A stretch of DNA of 64,000 bases from Calliphora vicina (taxonomy: Eukaryota > Arthropoda > Insecta > Diptera > Calliphoridae): contig NC_088784.1 in assembly GCF_958450345.1 (NCBI RefSeq), positions 39,680,278 through 39,744,277 on the forward strand, given 5' to 3'. The translations under genes were made by a program, and so were the position numbers. Below, in pieces: positions 11,791-23,544 of the stretch. The notes under the pieces were generated by a model that was not told where the DNA came from, ran no database searches, and was given only the letters and a program-made list of their open reading frames with translations. The first letter of the stretch is position 1; every line of letters begins with the position of its first letter.

Positions 11791-12912
11791 CAACCACCAT
11801 AATGCGCTCGTGCAGATGTTTGTAACGTCCAACAATATAAGTCTAACACCCCCCTTAAAGTACACTGATCGACTTAGAATCACTATCTGAGTCCGTCCTT
11901 CCGTCCGTCCGTCCGTCTGGCTGTCTGGTTGGCTGGCTGTCCATGTAAACCTTGTGCGCAAAGTACAGGTCGCAATTTTGACGATAAAATTTGGCACATT
12001 GAGGATCCATATCAAAACGGACGGAAAACTGCTACTTTCGGATTTGACATCCTCAAATCAATGACTTTTTCATCGGAAACCTTTTCAATTTCAAAAATAT
12101 CGCGATTCGAAAATTGAAAAATTTGTTAAAATTGTCTAAAATTATATACTTATAATTGCCCATAACATTGAAACTACTCAAAGTCCAACATAATTTTTTA
12201 TTCCATTTTAAAGGCAAAGATATTGTCCTTAAAATGGTGTAAATAAAATTGTTTACTTCCAAAAGGTTAAAGGTAAATTTTTGGAGTATATATTTCAATG
12301 TAAAAAATATCAAAAATGTATGAAAAAATGTACATTTAATAACGTTTTTCTTTATAACTCCTGAACTAATCGAGTCTCCATCGAAATTATTTTGCACGAA
12401 TATAGTAGAGAGTTTAGGAGTCTTCATACCGCGTTCTTTATTAATTTTTAACACTGCGATCTTTGATATTATATAATTTATCTGATCAAGCCTATTGAAA
12501 TTGGCTGAAATCGGTCCATTATTTCACCTAGCCCACATACAAATGTCCTCCCGAAATTGGACTTAATCGGTCATAAATGTTTAACTTATATATGTATCTA
12601 CACAAATTTGCTCCAAATAGGTTTATATATACAAAATTTATGTCACCAAATTTTGTTACAATCGGTCCATAATTAGTCATAGCTCCCATATAGACCCGCT
12701 TCCGAAAATCACTTTAACGTGCATAAATCGCTTAAAATTATGGTATACACACAAAATTCAACATAGTTAACTTTAATTTAGACATAAATCACACGACCTA
12801 ATTTCATGGTGATCGGTCCATAATTAGTCATAGCTCCCATATAAGGCCCACTTCCGAAAATTGATATTTTAAAAGAAAAAATATTTTTACTCATTTAATT
12901 ATATATATAATA

Positions 12913-14210
12913 AGGAGTGAGATCGAAAAATTCTTAACACACGTTTTTCATTACATTTTTTAACCCAAGTATTATTTGAATTTTTTTTTGATCAAGTTAC
13001 CTTTGAAAAACATGTCAGTTATTATGTGTAATGTCAATTATATTAATTTTTTTGTTAATCTGATTAAAATGAGTGACCAGAAAAAAGTGCGTACTGAAAT
13101 TATTAAATATTTTCAACAAAACCCAACTTGGTCTTACAAAAAGTTGGCCAAGCATACAAAGGTCTGCCGTCAAACTGTTTCCAATGTTATTAAACAGTAC
13201 CGGGAGAACTTGTCAGTTGATAGAAAACCTGGTTCAGGTAGAAGGAATGGTCCACATGATGTTTCTAAAGCCAAAAAAATAGAACGCATTTTCAAAAGAG
13301 CTCCCAACACATCCGGTAGGAAAGCAGCCCGGTTAGCTCAGTGCTCGGACTATTTGGTACGAAAAGTTAAAGCTAATGCAGGTTTAAACACATACAAGGC
13401 TCAAAAAGTTCCTGACAGGAACGCTACTAAAAATTTAGAGGCCAAAAACAGAGCACGGAAATTGAAGTCAAGTTTTATAAAAAAATATTCTTGCTGCATA
13501 ATGGATGACGAAACGTATGTTCTGGCAGATTTTTCGCAACTTCCAGGTCAAAAATTTTATGTTGCTGATGCTCGAGGGAATGTTGAAGAAAAGTTTAGGA
13601 CCCAAAAGCAGACAAAATTTCCCAGAAAGTTCTTGGTATGGCAAGCAATATGCAGTTGCGGCAAAAGAAGCCACTCATTTGTTACAACGGGCTCTATAAA
13701 TACCGAAATTTACATCAAGGAATGTTTACAAAAAAGGCTGCTTCCATTCATAAGACTTCATAATGTGTCCACTTATTTTTGGCCTGACTTGGCATCCTGT
13801 CACTATGGCAAACAAGCCCTTGAGTGGTACAAGAACAATAATGTGGTATTTGTACCAAGAGAGGCAAATCCTCCAAACTGCCCGGAGCTAAGGCCAGTGG
13901 AGAGATATTGGGCTCTTGTTAAAAGAGAATTGAAGAGTACAAAAAAGGTGTCCAAAAGTGTGGTAGATTTTAAACGGAGATGGACTACATGTTCGAGCAA
14001 AGTGACAGAAAGCACTATAAAAACGTTAATGGAAGGGTTTCCGAAAAAGGTTCAAAATTTCATCACTAGTGATTAAAACTATAAAAATAATTTTTTTTGT
14101 AAATTGTAATAATAATTTCAATCAAATAAAAAAAAAATTAAAGCTGTAAGTTTAGTGGTTTCTTTTTTATAAACATATATGTATGTTAAGAATTTTTCGA
14201 TCTCACTCCT
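12913..14210 (+). mobile_element. ITmD37E-type mariner/Tc1 transposon, apparently complete
   Basis: The 1298-bp element is bounded by perfect inverted repeats of about 27 bp beginning AGGAGTGAGATCGAAAAATT. It is flanked by TA on both sides (12911-12912, 14211-14212). It contains one long, uninterrupted transposase frame. Removing it rejoins the flanking mini-me-like repeat, which confirms both boundaries. Intact TIRs, TSD and frame make it a candidate recently active copy, in contrast to every other coding element in the window. Confidence 0.93.
13069..14076 (+). CDS. ITmD37E (DD37E) mariner/Tc1-superfamily transposase
   Basis: The 335-aa protein would cut out and reinsert its own transposon in the nucleus, making TA target duplications. 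Residues 7-45 form a first helix-turn-helix (EIIKYFQQNPTWSYKKLAKH onward). Residues 55-62 are a GRPR-like hook (GSGRRNGP), and residues 67-105 a second DNA-binding helical region. The RNase H-like catalytic core has D147 in MDDETY, D240 in FWPDLASCHYG and E278 in ELRPVERYW. There are 37 residues between the last two, the hallmark of the DD37E family known from mosquitoes and other insects. I chose Met at 13069 because the preceding 31 in-frame residues (from 12976) are Phe/Asn/Ile-rich, unlike the family. No stop or frameshift is seen. The frame ends 134 bp before the right end of the element. Confidence 0.93.
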   Translation: MSDQKKVRTEIIKYFQQNPTWSYKKLAKHTKVCRQTVSNVIKQYRENLSVDRKPGSGRRNGPHDVSKAKKIERIFKRAPNTSGRKAARLAQCSDYLVRKVKANAGLNTYKAQKVPDRNATKNLEAKNRARKLKSSFIKKYSCCIMDDETYVLADFSQLPGQKFYVADARGNVEEKFRTQKQTKFPRKFLVWQAICSCGKRSHSFVTTGSINTEIYIKECLQKRLLPFIRLHNVSTYFWPDLASCHYGKQALEWYKNNNVVFVPREANPPNCPELRPVERYWALVKRELKSTKKVSKSVVDFKRRWTTCSSKVTESTIKTLMEGFPKKVQNFITSD

Positions 14211-14253
14211 TAATAGTCGGGCTTGACCGACCATACTTTCTTACATGTTTTAT

Positions 14254-16310
14254 TCTCAAATTGTTCTCAGACATTTTAGATGTTTTTCAAATACCGATTG
14301 CAATTTTAATCGAATTTATTTAGCAGTCATATGAATGCAATTATATCTAAATTCAAAGAAAAATATCATAATTTTTCACACGTTTGACTTTTTTGTGTTG
14401 GTTTATAACAGTTTAACAACATGATGCTACAAATAATTAGATTAAAGGGCTGTTGCTCACCTCAGATATACAAGTTTTTAAAAATTGGGTCCGATCCATT
14501 TGATCTTTTTTGTAAGATCACCAAGGGATAAAAATCAGCTGGTCATGAAGCCATAGCCATATTAGGTGATGCTCCAGGCATTGCAGAAAAGGTGACCCAA
14601 TTAATCCATATCAGGAAGAACACCATCTCTTCTTATTTTCCAAGCGTTTTGCCCCAGAGCCCGGCGATTGCAATTACAGATACGGGAATCCTTAATTGTC
14701 CCACTGTAAAATCAATTAACAATGACCTAATCAATTGCGAGAATACAAAAATAATGATTTCACGTCAAATAAAACTCATATCTTCGTTGATCGTTTATTC
14801 CCTCCCCTTAAAAATGCTCTTTTTTCGAAGTGTACAAAAAATGCTGTTGTTAAGTATTTCCAAAAATAAACTCACTGGGAGTCATCTATCACATCTTCGC
14901 GAATAAAATGGTTTAAATGATTAATTTTTATTTTGTGAGATTTAGTAAAATGTGGTAGGATACAGAACGTGTAATTGGAATTACCCCTAAACATATATTG
15001 AATTCCCTCTTGAAAAATTCTCTATTGAAACTACTTGAGTGCCATCGAGGTTGTCAGCTTTTCACTACAAACAATAATCATTTTCTTATTTTGTTAAAGT
15101 TTTTATTTATTTATAAATTTGTTTTGTAAACATCATCTCTGAAATAACATTTTTACCTTAATTTGTGTTGACTACATGATGAATTCTCTGTGATTTATCT
15201 TTTAACTTTATTGTTAGCTTTCAACGCTAAAGTGTTTCTAAATGACACATCAAATAAATCCCTAAAATACAATCTGTATTTCAAAATCCCTTAACAAGTG
15301 TGACTAGAGAAATATTTACCTTTTTTTTCTCCCTTCCCATTAGATGCTCTATATATTCTCACATAGCTATACATATGTATATACTATTTTTATGTCAAGT
15401 CTTTCTTTATGACTATTTGTACTGGTTGATTGTTTGGTACCTTTATACTTTTGTTAACGCTCGGGTCATCAAAAAAAAAAAAACCGTCCCATGTAGTGAG
15501 TGAAAACATAAAGTATCTTTTTTGATATAAAAATTAAAATATGTATGTATGTATTTACTATGTCTATAAATGTTTAGGTGAATACTAACATACATACATA
15601 TGTATGTATATCATGTCAGATTTTATAACAAAGTTGTTGTTTCCATTTTATTTTTTGTTTTATTGTTATCTTCTCTTCTTTTTGTGCTCTTGTTTGTTTT
15701 GGGTTGTAAATTGTTTATAACATTTTTGTTTTCATTTGTTTTAACATAATGGCTTTATGACACATATTTTATTGTTACATTTTAATTAACAGTTTGTGTT
15801 TGCCATAAAAATAAAATCTCAAAGAAATTATTTTCGTTGTACATTTGAACTTAGTGAATTGCTTGGTTCTTTTTTGTTTCTGTCATTTAGCTTATTAGTC
15901 TTGTCCTGTGGCGACTTTACATTACCTTTTATAAATTTCATAAACATAATTTTTATACCAACAATCAAAAAAGAAGGTGGATATATCGATTTTGTTATTC
16001 TATAAACGTTAAAAATACATCATAATTTATTGTGTTCTAGTGCAGCAACTGAAGAAGGCTATTCGCGCAAATATATGTGATCTTGAAGCTTGAATCCATA
16101 AAACTACATAAATAAAGTATGTACCATTCAAAAAGCCACAGTGTCGTCTTTCTAAATCAGATTCTTGTACGCGACAAAAACAAAATTTGCTATCTAGCAC
16201 AACAGCTGTTTCTCAGAGTTGCAACATACTAGAAAAATGTTGTATTCCAGCGACAATTATTGCCACTAAATAGTTTCGCGCCAATTTACTACAATCAAAT
16301 TTACTTATAT
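14254..16310. other. A+T-rich DNA; possible unrecognised coding relic at ~14480-14910
   Basis: The stretch 14480-14910 is less A+T-rich than its surroundings and has one open frame (14592-14906). Upstream of its Met the same frame continues after a stop with residues like SDPFDLFCKITKG, suggesting a decayed exon or transposon fragment, but I recognise no family. The rest holds TATG/CATA microsatellites (15540-15612) and no gene. Confidence 0.35.
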
Positions 16311-17057
16311 AAAACAAGTAATAAATTATGGTCGGTCAAGCCCGACCATATAATACCCTACACCAAGTAAATATGCAAAAACATTTTTCTTTTAAAATAT
16401 CAATAATTTATATTCGTGACTGATTTGCTGGATATGGGAACTATGATCAGTTATGGACCGATCACCATGAAATTAGGTCGTGTGATTTATGTCTATAGGA
16501 TAAATTATTTGTGTTGAATTTTGTGTGTATACCAACATTTTTAAGAGATTTATGCACGTTGAAGTGATTTTCGGAAACGGGTCTATATGTGGGAGCTATG
16601 ACTAATTAAGGACCGATCGTAACAAAATTTTGTGACATGAATTTTGTATATATAAAACTTATTTCGAGCGAAATTTGTGTAGATACCTATATAAAGTAAG
16701 TTAAGTATTTATGACCGATAAAGTCCAATTTCGGGAGGACATTTGCATGGGGCTAGGTGAAATAAAAGTCCGATTTCAGCCAGTTTCAATAGGCTTCGTC
16801 ATTAGGCCGAAATAATTCTATGTACCAAATGTTATCGAAATATCTTCAAAATTGCGACCTGTACTTTGCGTACAAGGTTTACATGGACAGATAACCAGCC
16901 AGCCAGCCAGCCAGACGGACATCGTTTAATCGACTCAGAAAATGATTACAAGTCGATCGGTATACTTTGAGGTGGGCGTTAGATTAATATTTTTGGGCGT
17001 TACAAACATTTGCACAAACCCATTATACCCTCCCCACTATGGTGGTGTAGGGTATAA
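16311..17057 (+). repeat. Mini-me-like repeat, near full-length copy
   Basis: About 745 bp. It begins AACAAGTAATAAATTATGG, followed by the hairpin TGGTCGGTCAAGCCCGACCA. Three degenerate ~150-bp modules follow, each with a GGGAGCTATGA..AATTA..GACCGATC core. Then come the GTGTAGATACCTATATAAA segment, the CCAGCCAGCCAGCCAGACGG tract (complement of GTCY repeats), and the terminal hairpin ATACCCTCCCCACTATGGTG..AGGGTATAA. The order (TA-rich and GTCY-like tracts on either side of conserved sequence) resembles the dipteran mini-me family. No protein is encoded. Confidence 0.85.
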
Positions 17058-17099
17058 TAAGGCAATTATGAGACTGCAGATAATTTGATTGGGACAATT

Positions 17100-17640
17100 T
17101 ATTTATTGTGCCCGTCGTGTGATCATACCTTAATGAACCAAAATACTTGTAGTATATTTCTTTGTCTTTATGAGATTCGAAGACGATATAGCTACATATA
17201 TCCGTCCCTCTGTCTGTCCGTTGAAAACTCCTAAACAAAAAGACTTAGCTGGCTGAAATTCAAAAATACTCTCTGTTGATGTTTGTTTGGTATTGAAAAC
17301 GGACAGTATCGGTCCATGAGTTCTGCTATCACCCATACTCTCATAAATATTCTGATTATGCGACAATCCTGATAAAATTGTGCTCAAATTATAAGTACTA
17401 TGATATTTATTATACTGTAAAGTATTGTGAAAATCGAGCAATATTTTAAAATGACTTGAACATTCATGATTGTTTTATAATAATTAATATCATGATTAAA
17501 TTGGACATAAACTAGTTCTATATTAACGTAAAACTTTCTATCAATTTTTGTGAGGATCGATCCATAATTGATCCTAGCCCCATATAACCCCTTTATCAGA
17601 ATATAACACTCACCGCCGAATATAACACTCTTACTTGTTT
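17100..17640 (-). repeat. Related GTCY-bearing repeat, diverged
   Basis: Contains CCGTCCCTCTGTCTGTCCGT at about 17202-17221, followed by GCTGGCTGAAATTC. It ends ATAACACTCTTACTTGTTTT at 17640, which recalls the CTTTCTTACTTGTTT end of the mini-me-like copies. The body differs, so it is probably a second subfamily. It directly follows the copy at 16311-17057. Confidence 0.5.
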
Positions 17641-18689
17641 TGATTGAAATTCGGCAGACCTCTCTTTCTTAAAATTTTTTTGGATTATTGTTACAAACAT
17701 AACTTTGTACAAAAATGGTGAAATTGTTTTAAAAACTGTAAATTTCCAAGTGAAATATTATATTACGGTACAATAGAGCATGAAAATTTACCAAATTGAC
17801 TTTTGACCATATCATAAAATTGAGGACCCTAGAATTAAGAACTCATAAATAAGTAACTCAAAGAAACAATTTGAAATATTTGAAAATAGGTTACGAAATG
17901 TAGTTTTTAGAAATACTTTTAAAAAATTCTTAACCAAAATCTAAATTTCCTCATAATCCGGCAATTCAAATTATTCCATACACTGTAACTCATAATATGT
18001 AAAACAGTAAAATGACTCACTTAGCGTTTATTAAAATCTTAAACAATTTTTTCTTTTTTTGAAATTTCATTTAATTTTGAAAATATAAAATTTAGGATAT
18101 GAATCCAATTTTATGATTTTTTGTTTTGTTTTTTTAAGAAATAGTTTTATTAAATTTGTGACCAGAAACCAAAGAAAAAGCCAACAATTTCATGTCAGTC
18201 ATGACGCTAGGTACATCCGTTAAAATTTTTATTTAAACCGAGATCAAGTTTCGCAACTTTTTGAAATTTCGTTAAAAAAAAAATTAAATAATCTGAAGCT
18301 ATAATTGGTTAGTGATGTCAGAAAATGTTTATATTTAAATATCTGTCGATAAATGCTATGTATTAAAAAACGTTTTATTTTTGAAATTTTTTTTAACATA
18401 TTTGTACTTTCAAATGAAATGAGCAACAACTACACTTTATCCGATTTTGAAAAAATGGGAGTGTCAAAAAGGGCAAGAAAGGGTCACCTTTATATAAATG
18501 TGTTAAAAAGAAAGCATTAAAAACTTTAAAACATATTTTGTTACACAATTCGCATACACAATAGTATTTATCTAAGATTTTTTAATCTTAACTTAAATAC
18601 TTGTGCTTAAATTATGTAAAACAAATTGTTGTTATAACACAAATATATATTTTTTAGCTGAATGACTTTATTATTGAACATATTGCCAC
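17641..18689. other. A+T-rich DNA, no gene seen
   Basis: Nothing coding or repetitive stands out beyond poly-A/T runs. Confidence 0.45.
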
Positions 18690-18902
18690 CGTTTGCTTAT
18701 ATTTACATATAACAAAAAGTGTCAACAGATTAATTTAAAAAAGCTATTAAATTATTTTCAATAAGTAAAAAAAATAACATAACTGTGGCTTACGTTTGCT
18801 TACATTTACATATAACAACAAAAAGTGCCAACAAATTAATTTAAAAAAGCTATTAAATTATTTTCAATAAGTAAAAAAAAAATAAAAGAGAACTGTGGCT
18901 TA
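18690..18902. repeat. Tandem duplication, ~105-bp unit, two copies
   Basis: Unit 1 (18690-18792) and unit 2 (18793-18902) both start CGTTTGCTTA and end AACTGTGGCTTA. They share 'aatttaaaaaagctattaaa' and 'ttattttcaataagtaaaaa'. Differences are a few substitutions and small A-run and CAA indels, so the duplication is fairly recent. Confidence 0.9.
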
Positions 18903-20952
18903 AGTACTTGTCCCGTTGTGATAATAAGCTTAAAAACCTTAAACATGCGAACCACTCATGAAATTAAGTAAAATTATCCTGAAAATATGCTACAGATTCA
19001 TAAACTCGTACAATGCAAACACGCAAACTGAGAACAACTGAGAACTAACGTTAGTAATAACATTTACGTTATTATTATTAAAACAAAAAATAATAAACCA
19101 TGAATAAAAATCATTATTAAACATTAACATGAATATAAAAAACACACATAAAAACAATACTTTTACTTGTTGTTTGTGTTAGTAAATTACTAACATTATA
19201 AACACATTCACATAAACCTGCACACACACACAATCTTAAGTCGAAATATGTACACATGTATGTATGTGTGTATATAAATATAGTATTGTTTCAGTATCCG
19301 ACTAAAGTAAATAAAACACGCATTAGCTTAATTAATAATTGTTTTATATTTAACCCTAAATTTAAATAAGTTCACGAAAACACCAATGAATACACACACA
19401 TATATTTATATACATATATGTATATGTAAAGGAAATCCAAATAAATACACGCACACGACAACACACACATTAACAAAACCTAGCAATGGGTGTCAATTCT
19501 GCCATAAAACTGAAATAAAAACCAACAAAAGAACAACAATAACCCGATACTTTACAACTTCTGGTAGTACTCCTACGAGTATTACTCCTACAGCTACTGT
19601 TCAAACTCACACACCCCTAGAAACAATCACAAAATGTATAAGGCGTATCAAAAAAAAAAAAATAAAAATTAAATGACATTAACAACTGTCAAATTATTTT
19701 AACACGCCATAACGACATCATAAATGTTTTAAGCAACAGCAAAAAAATACAAAATACAGACTAGTAATGACAAAATTATTTAAAACAAAACACAAATTTA
19801 TAAATAAATAAAAATTTGTTTCATTATTACTTGTAAATGTACATTTTGCCAACAGTCATGTACTTTTTTATTGCACCACTGTTCTGCTCGAAATCTAACA
19901 ATCTTGTATTATTTAAACTGTTTAAAAATATGTGACAACAAATAAATTGTCTAAGCATGGTAGAGGTCATTTTTATTACAATACATTTTTCAGTTTCTGT
20001 TTGCGGAGTGAGCTTTTGGAGAAGTAATAAAATGTAAGCAAAATATAATTAGCATACTTTCAGGATTTCAAATAAATATCATAATACATATAACACAATG
20101 AAGTCATGAAAGTATGTATGTCTTAATTAGTATTTAATTCTAATATAATTAGTTAAATTATGTTTTAAAGGCCACCCTGTTTTTTGTTTGGATCTTTTGA
20201 ATAAAGTTTAGGAAGTACCTACAAATTTGTGGATGAAGAGATATTTACGAGCAGTTTGCAAATGACGCTTCTAGAAGCAGTAGTGTAAAGAAATTATAGA
20301 TTAATTGTAAGAGAGAAAACAACTGAATAAAACACAAAACCTGTTTCAAATTTTATAATACACAATATTCTAAATTAAAGACAATACATTCTAATAGGAA
20401 AAAAATATAAAAAGAAACAAAGAAATTAGTACATACTTACTATCATTATTACAATTAAAATATTTACATATATATTATATGTACAATATTTGAGAATTTA
20501 CTAATAGTATTGCAACAAATGAATTACACATTTCTTGCTTAGTTTATTTACAATTGATGAAATTCCTTTATAATTCAGAGGAAAAGATAGAAAAAACCTC
20601 TTAAATTATTAAAATATTTTACTTTTGTTAAACATAAACACTTAAAAAAGAAGATTATTGTTTTGCCTTTTATTTGAAGCAAATTAATATTACGGACATT
20701 CACAGTCAAAGTAGCAATATTTTCCAAAAAATTTGTTTGTCATAATACTTTGTAATACTATATTTATAAATCTGGTTATTAGTTATTGCAAAATGTTAAC
20801 AAAAGAAGAAATGCCTTTTTTAAATATAAGAGATTTTTGAAATTATTTCGAATTAAAAACTGAAAAGAACCATCGAACTCATATAGGAGCTCCATAAATT
20901 GATAACTTTCCCAGAATTTAATATCCTACATTAAAGTACTATAAAATAGGTA
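18903..20952. other. A+T-rich DNA with CA/TATG microsatellites, no gene seen
   Basis: ACACAC and TATATATG runs between 19200 and 19480 produce the Thr/His-rich frame at 19386-19676. No convincing coding sequence. Confidence 0.45.
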
Positions 20953-20960
20953 CTTATAAC

Positions 20961-21303
20961 CAGTGTTACCATATGTCAAGTTTTCCCCTTTTTTCAAGGT
21001 TTTTGAGACGAAAAAAGTTTTATTTTTTAAAAAAAAGTTTTTTTTGGAAAATTTATATCAATAAGTTGAACCGATAATTTCAAAATGATAGTCCCCAAAT
21101 TCATTCACTAAATGGGGAGATTGATTTGAATATATTGAAAGTGTCTCCAGCACTAAATTCACATAAATTATCTCAGTTTGATTACATATATGTACGAATT
21201 GGGTTTTGTTATTTTAGTATGTACTTAAAAAAGTTTTTTTTGTTGAAAAAAAGTTTTATTTTAGAAATAAAAAGTTTTCTTCAAAAAATATATGGCAACA
21301 CTG
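20961..21303. mobile_element. hAT-type MITE, 343 bp
   Basis: Ends are CAGTGTTACCATATG and the complement of CAGTGTTGCCATATA. The identical octamer CTTATAAC flanks both sides (20953-20960, 21304-21311). Just inside each end lie repeated AAAAAAGTTTTATTTT blocks in inverted arrangement. The 79-aa frame inside (21126-21365) runs through the right terminus and is not a gene. Assignment to hAT follows from CAGTG ends plus 8-bp duplication. Confidence 0.92.
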
Positions 21304-21472
21304 CTTATAACATTTGGGTTAACGTTAGAATCAAATATTGCGTATTCTGTTTTGTTTCAAATTGATTGTTATTACGATTTATGACATTGTTAATCCTTTT
21401 ATAGCTGGAGTCAACATTATCCAAGACAGCAAATTTGTAACCCAAAAGATCTATAAACCGAAATTGATACAT

Positions 21473-21948
21473 AAACAAGTAAGAAAGTATGGTCTGACAA
21501 AAACATTTTTCTTTTAAAATATCAATAATTTATACTCGTGATTGATTTTCGGAAGTGGGCCTTATATGGGAGCTATGATCAATTATAGACCTATCACCAT
21601 GAAATTAGGTCGTGTGATTTATGTCTATATGGTTATTTATGTTGAATTCTGTGTGTATACCAAAAGAGATTCTGTGTGTATACCCGAAGAGATTTATGCA
21701 GGTTAAAGTGATTTTCGGAAGCGGGTCTATATGGGAGCTATGACTAATTATGAACCGATCGTAACAAAATTTGATGACATGATTTTTGTATATATAAAAC
21801 TTATTTGGAGCGGAATTTGTGTAGATACACGTATAAATTAAACATTTATGATCGATAATGTCCAATTTTGTATGGGGGCTAGTATTCAGCCAGTTGCAAT
21901 AGGTTTTGTCCATGGGCCGAAAAAATTATATGAGTCAAATTCATACCT
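21473..21948 (+). repeat. Mini-me-like repeat, forward copy lacking its GTCY end
   Basis: Starts AAACAAGTAAGAAAGTATGG and runs through three modules to GGGCCGAAAAAATTATATGA, then stops where the next copy begins in the opposite orientation. The segment with the (GTCY)n tract is absent here and supplied by the neighbour. Confidence 0.83.
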
Positions 21949-22601
21949 TAAAGTATACCGATCGACTTAGAATCAATTTCTGAGTCGATTAAACGATGTC
22001 CGTCCGTCCGTCTGGTCGGCTGGCTGTCCAAGTAAACTTTGTGCGTAGAGTACACGTCGCAATTTTCAAGGTATTTCGATGAAATTTGGTACATAATATT
22101 TTTTCGGCTCAAGGACCAAGTCTATTGAAACTGGCTGAAATTTGTCCATTATTTCACCTAGCCCCCATACAAATGTCCTCCCGAAATTGGACTTTATCGG
22201 TCATAAATGTTTAATTTATATATGTATCTCCACAAATTCCGCTCCAAATAAGTTTTATATACACAAAATTCATGTCACCAAATTTTGTTACGATCGGTCC
22301 ATAATTAGTCATAGCTCCCATATAGACCCGCTTCCGAAAATCACTTTAACGTGCATAAATCGCTTAAAAATTTTGGTATACTCACAAAATTCAACATAGT
22401 TAACTTTAATATAGACATAAATCACACGACCTAATGTCATGGTGATCGGTCCATAATTGGTCATAGCCCATATAAGGCCCACTTCCGAAAATCACTCAAA
22501 AATATAAATTTGAAATTTTAAAAGAAAAATGTTTTTGCTCTTTTACTTAGTATAGGGTATTATATGGTCGGGCTTGACCGATCATACTTTCTTACTTGTT
22601 T
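21949..22601 (-). repeat. Mini-me-like repeat, reverse copy forming an inverted pair
   Basis: Begins at TTAAAGTATACCGATCGACT, includes GTCCGTCCGTCCGTCTGG, and ends with GTCGGGCTTGACCGATCATA plus CTTTCTTACTTGTTT. It faces the forward copy directly without a spacer. Together they give inverted arms of about 450 bp. The open frames inside each copy (21605-21913, 22142-22399) translate to similar peptides only because the DNA is repeated. Confidence 0.85.
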
Positions 22602-22603
22602 TT

Positions 22604-23302
22604 ACTTTATTTAGAATTTTATCGCCAATATAGCTGATTTTTTAAAAACAAATTTCGACTCTCCATATGCTCGCCATATCTAAAAAACCATAAAAAGATC
22701 GAGCAAAATTTAAAAAAAAATAAATAAATAAACCTGAATATCTCTTCAACTAATAGAGATAACCTACACTTGTACGCACATTTTTTGTAGACCTTCTCAA
22801 GGACTACTTATATTTAATTTCAGCTCCTTCGGATCATAAATAGATTTTTGGTGACCAACTAGTGACATTGGCTCCTATTATCGCTATAGTTTCCAAGATA
22901 CCGAATTTTTTCCAAAAAAAAGTTTATAAACCACTGTGTGGTGGTGTAGGGTATAATAAACACTAAATACAATCATTTATAAATAAGTTTCTAGATAGAG
23001 GTAGTACAAAACTGTAGCATTAAGCTTTATGTGCGATTCTGTATGCGATAAAATTCTTGTTTTCACATCAGATTTAAAAAAAAATGTTTTCTACTGAAAT
23101 AGAATGCCTTATTTAAAATTTATTTGCCATTTACACCAAAACAAAATCTAATTGGTTGTTGAAAAATCAAAACGTTTAATTTTTTATTGTTTAAAGAATT
23201 TAAACCAATAATTTTGAATAACTTTAAATGAAATTAACATTTTTCACAACCAATATTTGCATACATTTGGGAAATATTAAAATTTTATTTCTATTTTTTG
23301 TC
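22604..23302. other. A+T-rich DNA with a solo mini-me-like end
   Basis: GGTGGTGTAGGGTATAATAA at 22937-22956 is the terminal block of the mini-me-like family without its body. The preceding ~300 bp may be a diverged subfamily member. No gene seen. Confidence 0.45.
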
Positions 23303-23544
23303 ATTCATACGGTCTCCTATTAGGTCGTATTTTCATAATGTCATAAAATATTTTTTTAGTTTAAATAAATTTTTGTTGGGTTTCAAACAAAAAAGTTATA
23401 AACTAATAAGACTTTTAGAACTATGTTTATTGGTTTGTCATAAAATAACGCTTTTTTTGTTTGCAGCACAACAAGAATTTGTTTAAACTAAAAAAATATT
23501 TTACGACATTATGACAATACGACCTAATAGCAGACCGTTTGAAT
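23303..23544. mobile_element. Palindromic MITE-like element, 242 bp
   Basis: The left arm ATTCATACGGTCTCCTATTA is matched by the complement of the right arm (ATTCAAACGGTCTGCTATTA). Pairing continues for about 75 bp on each side through GGTCGTATT.TCATAATGTC and TTTTTTTAGTTTAAA. No target-site duplication is obvious, so the superfamily is unknown. Confidence 0.72.

Larger units (their letters stand above)
11791..14251 (-). repeat. Mini-me-like repeat interrupted by two insertions
   Basis: One copy is split into three pieces. 11791-12012 carries the degenerate CCACCATAATGCG end, the conserved core around 11865-11885, the (TCCG)n/(GTCY)n tract at 11890-11940, and the CATGTAAACCTTGTGCGCAA block. 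12488-12912 carries three ~150-bp modules with TCGGTCCATAATTAGTCATA. 14211-14251 carries the terminal GTCGGGCTTGACCGACCATA. The first gap (about 12013-12487) is filled by unrelated A+T-rich sequence. The second gap is the ITmD37E transposon. Order and orientation match the uninterrupted reverse copy at 42231. Confidence 0.85.

Noticed and set aside
11890..11940. Independent (TCCG)n microsatellite
   Set aside because: It is the GTCY tract inside a mini-me-like copy and recurs at the same place in other copies.
12053..12454. 133-codon minus-strand frame
   Set aside because: Phe/Lys/Ile/Asn-rich, no domain, lies in the A+T-rich sequence interrupting a mini-me-like copy; most likely chance.
14592..14906. 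104-codon frame as a host gene
   Set aside because: Looks less random than most, but no family, no splice signals and a stop just upstream in the same frame; kept only as a possible relic.
21605..22399. Similar open frames in several copies (21605-21913, 22142-22399, 32559-32804, 63727-63942)
   Set aside because: The peptide similarity follows from DNA repetition; start and end differ between copies, other copies have stops, and no known domain is visible.
23459..23486. Splice acceptor TTTTTTTGTTTGCAG with downstream frame
   Set aside because: Lies inside a palindromic MITE-like element; the frame that follows ends after five codons (TTTAAACTAA region).
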